A DNA stretch of 64,000 nucleotides, from contig CAIPDV010000026.1 in the NCBI GenBank assembly GCA_903863935.1, positions 25,515 to 89,514 of the forward strand. Reading direction: 5' to 3'. A program made the translations under genes and the position numbers. The DNA is from an uncultured Bacteroidota bacterium (GTDB taxonomy: Bacteria; Bacteroidota; Bacteroidia; JABEUT01). The notes under the pieces are model-generated. The model saw nothing but the letters and a program-made list of their open reading frames with translations, was not told the origin of the DNA and did not search any database. Positions 35,499 to 42,675 of the stretch are shown in pieces; within the stretch, counting starts at the first letter, position 1, and each line of letters begins with the position of its first letter.

Positions 35499-36239
35499 AT
35501 GGCGTTTTTCGGAATGTTTAAAAAGGCTCCTTTGCCTGAAGCGGATCTATCGGTTGTGAAAGTGGATATGCATTCCCATTTTATTCCCGGAATTGATGAC
35601 GGCGCAAAAAATACAGCCGATTCGCTGGAAATGCTTGCCGAAATGCGGGAATTGGGTTACACCAAAGTTATAACCACACCCCATATAATGAGTGATGGAT
35701 ATAAGAACACCCCTGAAATAATTCTGAAAGGATTGGAACGGTTAAAGAAAGCCGTGAAAGAAGCCAATATTGATATTGAAGTGGAAGCTGCCGCAGAATA
35801 TTATTTCGATTATGAATTTGAGAAAAGTATTGCCCAAAAAAATAAACTGACTTTTGGTGATAAATATTTATTGTGGGAATTATCGTTCATGAATCAACCG
35901 GAAAATATCAACGAAGTTATTTTTGAAATGCTGATGAATGGCTACAAACCCGTTCTGGCGCACGTAGAAAGATACCCGTTCTGGCATAAAGACTTTTCTA
36001 AATACGAAGACCTTGCAAGCAGGGGTGCTATCCTTCAGCTGAACTTGAATTCTATTCCGGGACAATACGGTGCAGCAACCAAAAAAGCAGCTGAACACCT
36101 TATTGATAATAACATGATAAGTTTCCTTGGTACCGATTGCCATAATATGGGGCACCTGGCAACTGTGAGAAAAGCACTTACCGAACCTTATCTTCATAAG
36201 CTTTTGGCATCGGGCAAGTTGCTTAATGCAACGCTGTAA
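35499..36239 (+). CDS. CpsB/CapC-like PHP tyrosine-protein phosphatase
   Basis: 246-residue PHP-fold phosphatase that regulates polysaccharide polymer synthesis in capsule systems by dephosphorylating a tyrosine kinase. Metal-binding motifs are MHSHFIPGIDDGAKN near residue 26 and TPHIM near 61, then AHVERYPFW and FLGTDCHNMG. The first base follows the epimerase stop directly. No tyrosine kinase gene (BY-kinase) is visible nearby, so the partner lies outside this window or is missing. Confidence 0.85.
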   Translation: MAFFGMFKKAPLPEADLSVVKVDMHSHFIPGIDDGAKNTADSLEMLAEMRELGYTKVITTPHIMSDGYKNTPEIILKGLERLKKAVKEANIDIEVEAAAEYYFDYEFEKSIAQKNKLTFGDKYLLWELSFMNQPENINEVIFEMLMNGYKPVLAHVERYPFWHKDFSKYEDLASRGAILQLNLNSIPGQYGAATKKAAEHLIDNNMISFLGTDCHNMGHLATVRKALTEPYLHKLLASGKLLNATL

Positions 36240-36263
36240 TTTTATTGATATGTCAGTGCGATT

Positions 36264-36295
36264 ACCCTCGCCTCATAGGAGAGGGTAGGGTGAGG
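36264..36295. repeat. GC-rich palindrome (CCCTCGCCT...GAGAGGG)
   Basis: Stem CCCTC/GAGGG and inner CCT/AGG around CAT, followed by TAGGGTGAGG, between the CpsB-like gene and the convergent T9SS-secreted protein gene. Resembles the palindrome at 30099-30129. Confidence 0.55.
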
Positions 36296-36297
36296 TC

Positions 36298-37722
36298 TTA
36301 TTTTTCAATCACAACTTTCCCTTCCCCAATAATACTGCCATCTTCTTTCAAAACCCTGTAAAAATAAACCCCGTTAGGTTGATTGCTTAAGTCCATGACT
36401 TTGTCATTCTGAGAGGAACGAAGGATCTGTGTCAATACTTTTTGCCCCATCACATTATAAATTTCAATTGTACACTTTTCCCGTCCGAACGGTTCATCCG
36501 GGCGGGCATTAATATTTGATAATGATAAAGTGAAGAGGCCATTGGAAGGGTTGGGGAAAATAATGATTAGGCATTGATTTGATTTTGGTTCATTAACGGC
36601 AAGGGTAGAATTTGAATCAATTTTAAAAATAACTCCATGTCCATAAGCCCCACCTGCAGATGTCATTCCGAATAATATATTTCCTGAGAGAGTCAAAGTA
36701 CCTCCAGGATTTGCCCCATCAGTGTTATTGAAATCAAACATGTCAGTGTAACTATTACCGTTAGTATCAATTGAGAAAACATTTCCATACCCATAAGTAT
36801 AACCAGCTGAATAAGTCATCCCATATAAAATTCCTTTAGAAAGCACTAACGACCCATATGGTCCTGCACCATTTGCCCAGTTAAAATTCAATAAATTTTT
36901 ATAGTTGCTACCATTCGTATCTATAGCGAAAACACAGCCATGGTCATATACCCCGCCGAGTGAGGTCATTCCATACAAAATATTCCCAGAAAGTCTTAAA
37001 TCCCCAAAAGGAAGTGATCCCATTGTGCCACTAAATTCAAGTAAATCTTTATATTCAGCACCATTCGTATCGATTGAGAAAATATCACCATTGCCAAAGT
37101 AATCCGAGGTCATCCCAAATAATTTATTTCCTGAAAGTGTTAAATCCCCATAAGGATAACTTCCATTTGAACCATTGAAATTAACCAAAACTCTGAAATC
37201 TTTACCATCCGTATCAATCCTGAAAACCGCACCATAATCATACGTTGGGCCACCTTCAGTAGTCATTCCGTACATTACATTACCTGAAATGAACAATGAA
37301 CCTGTGGGACCCCAAGCAATTATCGGTTCAAAATCATATAAATCCTTAAAATTATTACCATCTGTATCTATAGAAAAAATATTACCATCTCTATAGTAAT
37401 TATGATTACCGCGATATGTCATTCCAAATAATTTACCTCTGTAAAGTGTTAACGAGCCATAGGGTTCCGCACCATTTGTATCATTAAAATTTAGAATAGT
37501 TTTATAACCGTTGCCATTTGTATCAATAGAAAAAATACTTCCATAGCCTAAACTCCCTCCAAGTGTTGTCATACCATACAGTTTATTTCCAACTAATGTT
37601 AAACTGGGCATAACGAAATTTTTATTGTAAGCTGGATAATTGAAATTATACAGTACGGTATATTGTGCATTCCCAATTACAATCCATAGGAAACCAAAAA
37701 TTAAAAGAATAATTTTTCTCAT
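36298..37722 (-). CDS. T9SS-secreted protein with tandem ~50-residue repeats
   Basis: 474 residues: signal peptide (IILLIFGFLWIVIGNAQ), then about seven repeats of roughly 45-50 residues, each with a core of LSGNxLYGMTSxGG, YGxGxVFxIDTNGxxY and LxxFNxxNGAxPYGxL, and a C-terminal type IX sorting domain (IFPNPSNGLFTLSL, ending YFYRVLKEDGSIIGEGKVVI). It is presumably exported by T9SS and anchored at or released from the surface. The sorting domain is interrupted in frame by a 27-bp GC-rich palindrome (36481-36507), giving the odd residues ARPDEPFGRE; without it the protein would read SNINEKCTIEIYN, a normal-looking sorting domain. Confidence 0.88.
   Translation of the reverse strand: MRKIILLIFGFLWIVIGNAQYTVLYNFNYPAYNKNFVMPSLTLVGNKLYGMTTLGGSLGYGSIFSIDTNGNGYKTILNFNDTNGAEPYGSLTLYRGKLFGMTYRGNHNYYRDGNIFSIDTDGNNFKDLYDFEPIIAWGPTGSLFISGNVMYGMTTEGGPTYDYGAVFRIDTDGKDFRVLVNFNGSNGSYPYGDLTLSGNKLFGMTSDYFGNGDIFSIDTNGAEYKDLLEFSGTMGSLPFGDLRLSGNILYGMTSLGGVYDHGCVFAIDTNGSNYKNLLNFNWANGAGPYGSLVLSKGILYGMTYSAGYTYGYGNVFSIDTNGNSYTDMFDFNNTDGANPGGTLTLSGNILFGMTSAGGAYGHGVIFKIDSNSTLAVNEPKSNQCLIIIFPNPSNGLFTLSLSNINARPDEPFGREKCTIEIYNVMGQKVLTQILRSSQNDKVMDLSNQPNGVYFYRVLKEDGSIIGEGKVVIEK
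36481..36507 (-). repeat. In-frame copy of the 27-bp GC-rich palindrome
   Basis: Identical over 28 bp to the element inserted at 30044-30071. It begins CCGTCCGAACGG and ends CCGGGCGGGC on the plus strand and encodes nine codons on the minus strand. Confidence 0.9.
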
Positions 37723-37809
37723 ATAAATTCATATCTCTTACAAAAGTAGTTAAAAATCAATTCAAATCCACTAAAGTCATTGACTTTTCAAAAACGACAT
37801 TCCATGAAG

Positions 37810-37817
37810 TATCTTTG
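37810..37817 (+). promoter_or_regulatory. Candidate promoter box in the pre-mdh region
   Basis: TATCTTTG, matching TAnnTTTG, 5 bp before the 45-codon frame at 37822. TTTT at 37785-37788 could serve as a weak -33 element. Confidence 0.35.
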
Positions 37818-37821
37818 TTGT

Positions 37822-37959
37822 ATGAATCTGAAATTTCAAAAATCAAGTAACGAAAATTATAACAAAAATAAAAAAGTGGATAATAATTTAAACAATGGCT
37901 GCCTGTTCCGGCCTGTTAATAACAGAAAAATGGAAAATAAAACTACTGAATATCAATGA
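37822..37959 (+). CDS. Possible 45-residue small protein or RNA gene
   Basis: ATG to TGA frame of 45 codons, Asn/Lys-rich, preceded by a promoter-like box so close that transcripts would begin near the ATG. Codon makeup is uninformative because the region is AT-rich. The end of the frame overlaps a structured region (37901-38040), so a small RNA is equally possible. Unnamed and uncertain. Confidence 0.2.
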   Translation: MNLKFQKSSNENYNKNKKVDNNLNNGCLFRPVNNRKMENKTTEYQ

Positions 37960-38040
37960 ATAATGATTTTAAAACCCCTTCTGTTTCCCTGTTATTTTCC
38001 GTGTTTTCTGCCTGTTCGGGTTTCTGTTATACACCTGTTA
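37901..38040. other. Structured AT-rich region with recurring CCTGTT words
   Basis: CCTGTT occurs at 37902, 37912, 37988, 38011 and 38034. An imperfect inverted repeat pairs 37923-37940 (CAGAAAAATGGAAAATAA) with 37992-38010. Could be a small RNA or a protein-binding region; nothing is identified. Confidence 0.4.
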
Positions 38041-38099
38041 ATCGCAAATTTAATTTTATAACGAAAATAAAAATGAGTATATGAAAATATAATGTTCGC

Positions 38100-38179
38100 C
38101 ATTGCGAGGCTCTGCGAAGCAATCTCTGGCTAATAGGATGTCCGAATTTAATGAGATTGCTTCGCAGAGCCTCGCAATG
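38100..38179. repeat. 27-bp perfect inverted repeat (uninterrupted REP-like palindrome pair)
   Basis: Arms 38100-38126 and 38153-38179 are exact complements over 27 bp (CATTGCGAGGCTCTGCGAAG then CAATCTC, and its reverse complement), spaced by 26 bp. Arms match the outer sequence of copy A at 30021-30079 without its 27-bp insertion. It lies 157 bp upstream of mdh. Confidence 0.9.
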
Positions 38180-38303
38180 ACGATGCAGAAGCATGGTTGG
38201 CAATACAGTTTCGGTTACATGATTTTTCTCATATATGCGTATGCATCAAATAACCAATGAATTATAAGTTGATAAGTTTTAGATTGGAATATGGTTTCTT
38301 TAC

Positions 38304-38311
38304 TAATTTTG
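38304..38311 (+). promoter_or_regulatory. Candidate -7 box for mdh
   Basis: TAATTTTG, matching TAnnTTTG, 25 bp before the mdh ATG. Confidence 0.45.
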
Positions 38312-38336
38312 CCCCACTAAATAAAAACAAGAAAGT

Positions 38337-39284
38337 ATGAAAGTAACAGTAATAGGCGCAGGTAACGTAGGAGCAACCTGTGCTAATGTAATTGCACAAA
38401 AAGACATCGTTAATAAAGTTGTGCTTCTCGACATTAAAGAAGGTGTTGCAGAAGGCAAGGCCCTTGATATCTGGGAAACCGCACCGGTGAATGAATACAG
38501 CACCCGTGTTGTAGGTTACACCAATGATTATACCCAAACAAAAAATTCAGAAGTGGTGGTTATCACTTCAGGCTTGCCACGCAAACCGGGCATGAGCCGC
38601 GACGATTTAATCGCTACCAATGCGGGTATTGTTCGTTCAGTTACTGAAAATGTAATTAAGTATTCTCCGGATGCCAAAATTATTGTGGTGTCAAATCCAT
38701 TGGATGTAATGACCTATTGCGCATACCTAACTGCGAAGGTTGATTCAAGCAAAGTATTTGGTATGGCCGGTGTGCTTGATACTGCACGTTACAGAGCTTT
38801 CATCGCTTCCGAATTAAATATTTCACCTAAGGATGTTCAGGCAATGTTGCTTGGTGGACACGGCGATACCATGGTTCCACTGCCGCGTTACACAACAGTT
38901 TCAGGTATTCCTGTAACCGAATTGATTCCTGCTGATAAGTTGAACTCTATTATTGACAGGGCTAAGAACGGAGGAGGAGAAATCGTAAATCTGTTAGGTA
39001 CCTCTGCATGGTATGCTCCGGGTGCTGCTGCTGCTCAAATGGTAGAATCTATCGTGAAGAATGAAAACCGCATATTCCCTTGCTGCGCATTGCTCAACGG
39101 TCAATATGGGTTAAAAGATATTTACCTAGGAGTTCCTGTGAAACTTGGTAAAAATGGTATTGAAGAGATCATCGAGTTAAAACTCAATGCTGCCGAAACA
39201 GAACTGCTGAATACGTCTGCGAAAGCCGTTCGTGGCGTTATGGATGTATTGGACAAGCAATTAGCTGCAACAGCTGCTAAGTAA
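38337..39284 (+). CDS. mdh: Malate dehydrogenase
   Basis: NAD-dependent TCA-cycle enzyme, 315 residues, of the LDH-like MDH type found in many bacteria. NAD-binding GAGNVGATCANVIA, substrate-binding arginine loop SGLPRKPGMSRDDL, SNPLDVMTY, catalytic His in LLGGHGDTMVPL, and the SAWYAPGAAAA helix are all present. It is monocistronic, with a promoter-like box upstream and a strong terminator downstream. Confidence 0.97.
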   Translation: MKVTVIGAGNVGATCANVIAQKDIVNKVVLLDIKEGVAEGKALDIWETAPVNEYSTRVVGYTNDYTQTKNSEVVVITSGLPRKPGMSRDDLIATNAGIVRSVTENVIKYSPDAKIIVVSNPLDVMTYCAYLTAKVDSSKVFGMAGVLDTARYRAFIASELNISPKDVQAMLLGGHGDTMVPLPRYTTVSGIPVTELIPADKLNSIIDRAKNGGGEIVNLLGTSAWYAPGAAAAQMVESIVKNENRIFPCCALLNGQYGLKDIYLGVPVKLGKNGIEEIIELKLNAAETELLNTSAKAVRGVMDVLDKQLAATAAK

Positions 39285-39305
39285 GAAAAGCAAACCAGAC
39301 TAACT

Positions 39306-39340
39306 AAAAAAGCCACCACTTTAAAGTTAGTGGCTTTTTT
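39306..39340. terminator. Bidirectional intrinsic terminator after mdh
   Basis: Stem AAAAAAGCCAC/GTGGCTTTTTT with inner ACTTTAAAGT pairing; A tract on the left and T tract on the right suit both mdh and the convergent repeat-protein gene. Confidence 0.85.
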
Positions 39341-39375
39341 ATTTAGTCCAAATGAACCTTTGGTGAATTCTGACT

Positions 39376-39786
39376 CTAGTTAAAGTGGAAGAAGAAGAAT
39401 ACAACCGCAGCCCATTCTCTTTTAACGCTGCCTGCATGGCCTATGGTACTATGGCTTGAATCTTCAACTTCGCCGCTCGAAGTAATGTATCCAATAGTAG
39501 AGTGGCTTGAGTTTTCGACTGTACCATCGCTGGTTACATATCCAACCGTGCTGTGGCTCGAGTTTTCTATTTCTCCGCTTGAAGTAATATAACCAATGGT
39601 TGAGTGGCTTGAATTTTCTATTTCTCCGCTGGAGGTAATATATCCGGCTGTTGAGTGGCTTGAGTTTTCAATAGTACCATCGGAATTAATATACCCCGTA
39701 GTGCTATGACTGCTGTTTTCAATACTTTGGGCTCCTGCAACGCAGGTAACAACCAATGCAATGGCTAATAATTGTAATTTTTTCAT
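39376..39786 (-). CDS. Secreted protein with six 17-residue repeats
   Basis: 136 residues with a signal peptide (LLAIALVVTCVAGAQS) followed by six tandem 17-residue units of the form IENSSHSTxGYITSSGE (residues 22 to about 123) and an unusual C-terminus, VKREWAAVVFFFFHFN. Regular Gly/Ser/Thr and His spacing suggests a beta-solenoid or flat beta stack; the hydrophobic Phe-rich tail may pack against a membrane or partner. I recall similar repeat proteins with a ...EWAA(V/Y)FFFF ending in Bacteroidota but no function. The repeat identity is high at DNA level (39420-39723), which suits expansion or contraction by slippage. Confidence 0.85.
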   Translation of the reverse strand: MKKLQLLAIALVVTCVAGAQSIENSSHSTTGYINSDGTIENSSHSTAGYITSSGEIENSSHSTIGYITSSGEIENSSHSTVGYVTSDGTVENSSHSTIGYITSSGEVEDSSHSTIGHAGSVKREWAAVVFFFFHFN

Positions 39787-39918
39787 GATTATTTTTGTTT
39801 GCTCAAAACTACAGTTTTTCCTTTACCAGAAAGTGGTTTGTGCATTTAATTTGGTAAACGGAAAGGCTAATAGTTTGAATTATGAAGCTCTCTTCATAAT
39901 ATCTTCATTTAGGAGGAA

Positions 39919-39926
39919 TACGTTTG
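39919..39926 (+). promoter_or_regulatory. Promoter box of Lys/Thr-rich gene 1
   Basis: TACGTTTG (TAnnTTTG) 35 bp before the ATG at 39961. The upstream TCTTCATAAnATCTTCAT is shared with the second copy, where the box is TAGTTTTG at 40285-40292. Confidence 0.55.
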
Positions 39927-39960
39927 CACTACATTTTAACCATTAAACAAATAAAACAAA

Positions 39961-40176
39961 ATGAAAAAATTAAGTTTAGTACTCGCAGGTGTTCTTTTAG
40001 TAGGTGGAATTTCTTTCGCTCAAGATAAGACCGGAACAACCACAACCAAAACAACCACAACCAAAACCGACAAGAAAGCAGCTAAGACCGACAAGAAAGG
40101 TGACAAAACCACTACCAAGTCTAGCAAGTCTACAAAAAAGACTGAAACCAAGAAGTCAGATAAGGCTACTAAGTAA
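39961..40176 (+). CDS. Small secreted Lys/Thr-rich protein 1
   Basis: 71 residues: a signal peptide (MKKLSLVLAGVLLVGGISFAQ) followed by a 50-residue mature part composed nearly only of Lys, Thr, Asp and Ser (TTKTDKKAAKTDKKGDKTTT and so on). It has no fold-forming hydrophobics and must be disordered and strongly basic. A near-identical paralogue follows 150 bp downstream with its own promoter and terminator. A role in binding DNA, nucleotides or acidic polysaccharide in the periplasm is possible but unsupported. Confidence 0.85.
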   Translation: MKKLSLVLAGVLLVGGISFAQDKTGTTTTKTTTTKTDKKAAKTDKKGDKTTTKSSKSTKKTETKKSDKATK

Positions 40177-40194
40177 TTGAAATTCTTTATTATA

Positions 40195-40228
40195 AAAAGG
40201 CCCTGACTGTAAAAGTCAGGGCTTTTTG
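40195..40228 (+). terminator. Intrinsic terminator of Lys/Thr-rich gene 1
   Basis: Stem GCCCTGACT/AGTCAGGGC around GTAAA, followed by a T tract. Confidence 0.85.
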
Positions 40229-40284
40229 TGTTTAAATAATGTATCAAAACCGGTTTTCTTCATAACATCTTCATAAAGCAATAC

Positions 40285-40292
40285 TAGTTTTG
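40285..40292 (+). promoter_or_regulatory. Promoter box of Lys/Thr-rich gene 2
   Basis: TAGTTTTG (TAnnTTTG), 36 bp before the ATG; same layout as the first copy. Confidence 0.55.
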
Positions 40293-40327
40293 CATCAGTT
40301 TTTTAACCCTTAACAAAATAAAACAAA

Positions 40328-40543
40328 ATGAAAAAATTAAGTTTAGTACTCGCAGGCGTTCTTTTAGCAGGTGGAATTTCTTTCGCTCAAGACAAGACCA
40401 CAACCAAGACCGACAAGACCTCCACAACCACCAAGACCGACAAGAAAGGTGACAAGACTACAACTAAGTCAACCAAGTCGACTAAGGCTACAAAGTCAAC
40501 CAAGAAAACTGGTGCAAAGAAAGCGGACAAAGCTACCAAGTAA
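40328..40543 (+). CDS. Small secreted Lys/Thr-rich protein 2
   Basis: 71-residue paralogue of the preceding gene, identical in the signal peptide but for one residue (LLAGG for LLVGG). The mature part carries different Lys/Thr/Ser runs (KTTTKTDKTSTTTKTDKKGD, KSTKATKSTKKTGAKK), showing low-complexity reshuffling of repeat units. Duplicated together with its promoter region and terminator. Confidence 0.85.
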   Translation: MKKLSLVLAGVLLAGGISFAQDKTTTKTDKTSTTTKTDKKGDKTTTKSTKSTKATKSTKKTGAKKADKATK

Positions 40544-40563
40544 TTGGTATTCTTCTCTATTCG

Positions 40564-40592
40564 AAAGCTCTGGCCTAAAAGTCAGGGCTTTT
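40564..40592 (+). terminator. Intrinsic terminator of Lys/Thr-rich gene 2
   Basis: Stem GCTCTGGC/GTCAGGGC with G-T pairs around CTAAAA and a T tract; a decayed copy of the first terminator. Confidence 0.75.
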
Positions 40593-40597
40593 GTGTT

Positions 40598-41806
40598 TTA
40601 TAGTTTAAAGAATCCTTTATCATATGCCTTGCAATAGGCGGAATAATAGGCATCGATAGTTTTTGAGTAGCTAAAAGCTACATCCAGCAGGCTTTTCTTA
40701 ATATTCTGACTATTCTTTGCGAAGTAAATGAACTCGTCTGCGATAGCTGACCCTTCTCTGCCACAAGTTCTAAGGGTGTCCCAGGCTGATATAGAGGCCA
40801 TATCCTCCAGCATATTTCTGAATTTTTTTACATTGCCCCTAAACAAGGTATAGTCAATACGATCGGCACTGGGCTGCAATTCCTTCAAAACAAAATCTTT
40901 TTTGCCTATCCGGATATCAGCAAGTAATGCAGGTGGGGCAGAAAGTATGCGCCTTTGAACTTCAACAAGCCTTGTTGCTTCATCCTTCCATTCAGGCTGT
41001 TTGGCAGGCACATAGTTAGCCGCACAGGATGGAGCTGTTTCTTTCAGATCAAGCAAAAAGGCTCCATTGGGTGTACCCCTGCCTTCAACAAGAATTATAT
41101 AACGTTCCATCCCTAGGCTTGAGGTGCCGGCAATGCGAAAAGCTACATCATGCACCTTGTAAAAATCCGGATCGTTTTTTTGTTTAGCCCATTTCTTAAT
41201 TTGATCCGTTACTTCTTCTTTTTTTGAATCACCAATTGGTAAAGTATGGGTCTTTTCTAACAGTATCTTGTATTTCCCATTTTTATAACGAACCCTCATT
41301 TTTAAAAAGTCCTTTCTTTTTCGTTCACTGATCTTCTTCAGAAAATGTTTTATTACACCTCTTGCAGTTTGCTTTTCGAGTGTTCTGATATATCCATCGC
41401 CAAGGGTTTCAAAATAGGTATCAATATAAAGATTACAAAGAGAGCGGGTTTCACCAATACTTAGTTCAAGACTTGATGAAGAAATTATAACACTAAGGAT
41501 TAATCTGTAAACATCTAATAAACAAGGAGCAAGCAGACATTCATCAAAGTCATTTATATTGAAATAAGCAATCCGGTTATTGGCTTTGTAGCTTCCCAGG
41601 TTTTCAAGGTGCATATCACCGCATATCCAGGCGTAAGGTGAATTGAGGAGAAAGGAACCCTTGGGAATATCCTGATAAAACAAATGTGTTGTAGCTCTCA
41701 TGAACCTGAATTTGTCATCACGCATCGCTTTATACTTAATTCTAAGCGTTTCAGGATAACGGCCCTTATTGAAAGTTTTTATGATTTCATTTGAATCTTT
41801 TTGCAT
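40598..41806 (-). CDS. DUF2252 family protein
   Basis: 402-residue DUF2252 protein, a kinase-like fold family of unknown substrate. Motifs are MRATTHLFYQDIP, ICGDMHLENLGSYKA with the catalytic-loop-like His-Asp-type pattern, YFNINDFDECLLAP, and the central GTSSLGMERYIILVEG region. No signal peptide or membrane segment. It is separate from the polysaccharide cluster that starts just after it on the opposite strand. Confidence 0.85.
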   Translation of the reverse strand: MQKDSNEIIKTFNKGRYPETLRIKYKAMRDDKFRFMRATTHLFYQDIPKGSFLLNSPYAWICGDMHLENLGSYKANNRIAYFNINDFDECLLAPCLLDVYRLILSVIISSSSLELSIGETRSLCNLYIDTYFETLGDGYIRTLEKQTARGVIKHFLKKISERKRKDFLKMRVRYKNGKYKILLEKTHTLPIGDSKKEEVTDQIKKWAKQKNDPDFYKVHDVAFRIAGTSSLGMERYIILVEGRGTPNGAFLLDLKETAPSCAANYVPAKQPEWKDEATRLVEVQRRILSAPPALLADIRIGKKDFVLKELQPSADRIDYTLFRGNVKKFRNMLEDMASISAWDTLRTCGREGSAIADEFIYFAKNSQNIKKSLLDVAFSYSKTIDAYYSAYCKAYDKGFFKL

Positions 41807-41933
41807 AATGAAAGATTTATGGAAGCCTGAATAATTGACTCTGCGGTATTATTTGTTTGGTGTATATTTAGTTTCTGCGAATGTAGGAAAATCCAATCTA
41901 TTAATGACTGGAACTAAATTCGTGGAAATTGAG

Positions 41934-41941
41934 TATTTTTG
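41934..41941 (+). promoter_or_regulatory. Candidate promoter box of the polysaccharide cluster
   Basis: TATTTTTG, matching TAnnTTTG, 17 bp before the first ATG of the cluster at 41959. Confidence 0.4.
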
Positions 41942-41958
41942 GTGCAGTTTTAATAAAA

Positions 41959-42630
41959 ATGGGACAAATTTATGCCGGTATTCCAAAGGATTTGGTGCTG
42001 GAAATATTGAAAACAGGGAAAATAAAGCACTTTGTCGAAACAGGTACCAATGTAGGTAATACTGCTATTTGGGCGGGGCAATACTTTGAACAGGTCTATA
42101 CTATTGAAATTATGGAAGAGTACAGCAAACAGGCCTCTCTACGCCCTGATTGCCCTAAAAACATAAAATTTTGTGTTGGAAGCAGTACCGATGTTTTGCC
42201 AACGATTGTAAAAGAGGTTGATGATAATGCTTTATTCTGGCTCGATGGACATTATAGTGGACAAGGAACAGGCGGTTCAGACAATGAGTGCCCGGTAATG
42301 GATGAAATCCGGATTGCGGCCGCTTGCAAAAATGCAATTATTTTGATAGACGACGCCCGCTGTTTTTATGGTCCCCCACCTTCGCCTCATAAACCTGAAC
42401 AATGGCCTGGTATAGCCGAAATATTCATTCAGCTTAATAAGTATTTCCCCGGGCATTATTCTACCATAGTTGATGACGTGATATTTTGCGTTCCTTCGAA
42501 TTATAAAAATACATTGGACACCGATTGGCTCAAACATTTTAATGAAAGGTTCCTCAGTAAAGATTCAGCTCCACAACCAGACGGCAAATCCTTTATAAAT
42601 AAAATAAAATCGGCCTTTTCAAATACCTAA
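41959..42630 (+). CDS. SAM-dependent methyltransferase-like protein
   Basis: 223 residues from ATG at 41959 (a TTG 30 bp upstream would add a poorly conserved extension). A SAM-binding Rossmann start is visible in HFVETGTNVGNTAIWAG and YTIEIMEEY, followed by FWLDGHYSGQGTGGSDNECPV and LIDDARCFYG. The family of such proteins sits in glycan gene clusters, where it may methylate a sugar; the exact substrate is unknown. It opens the polysaccharide cluster. Confidence 0.7.
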   Translation: MGQIYAGIPKDLVLEILKTGKIKHFVETGTNVGNTAIWAGQYFEQVYTIEIMEEYSKQASLRPDCPKNIKFCVGSSTDVLPTIVKEVDDNALFWLDGHYSGQGTGGSDNECPVMDEIRIAAACKNAIILIDDARCFYGPPPSPHKPEQWPGIAEIFIQLNKYFPGHYSTIVDDVIFCVPSNYKNTLDTDWLKHFNERFLSKDSAPQPDGKSFINKIKSAFSNT

Positions 42631-42675
42631 CGGTATTTAAAATTAATTATCTACTAAAAAGAATTATTCATACAA

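Noticed and set aside
39420-39723. Tandem 51-bp repeats considered as a CRISPR array
   Set aside because: The units are contiguous with no unique spacers and encode 17-residue protein repeats in frame.
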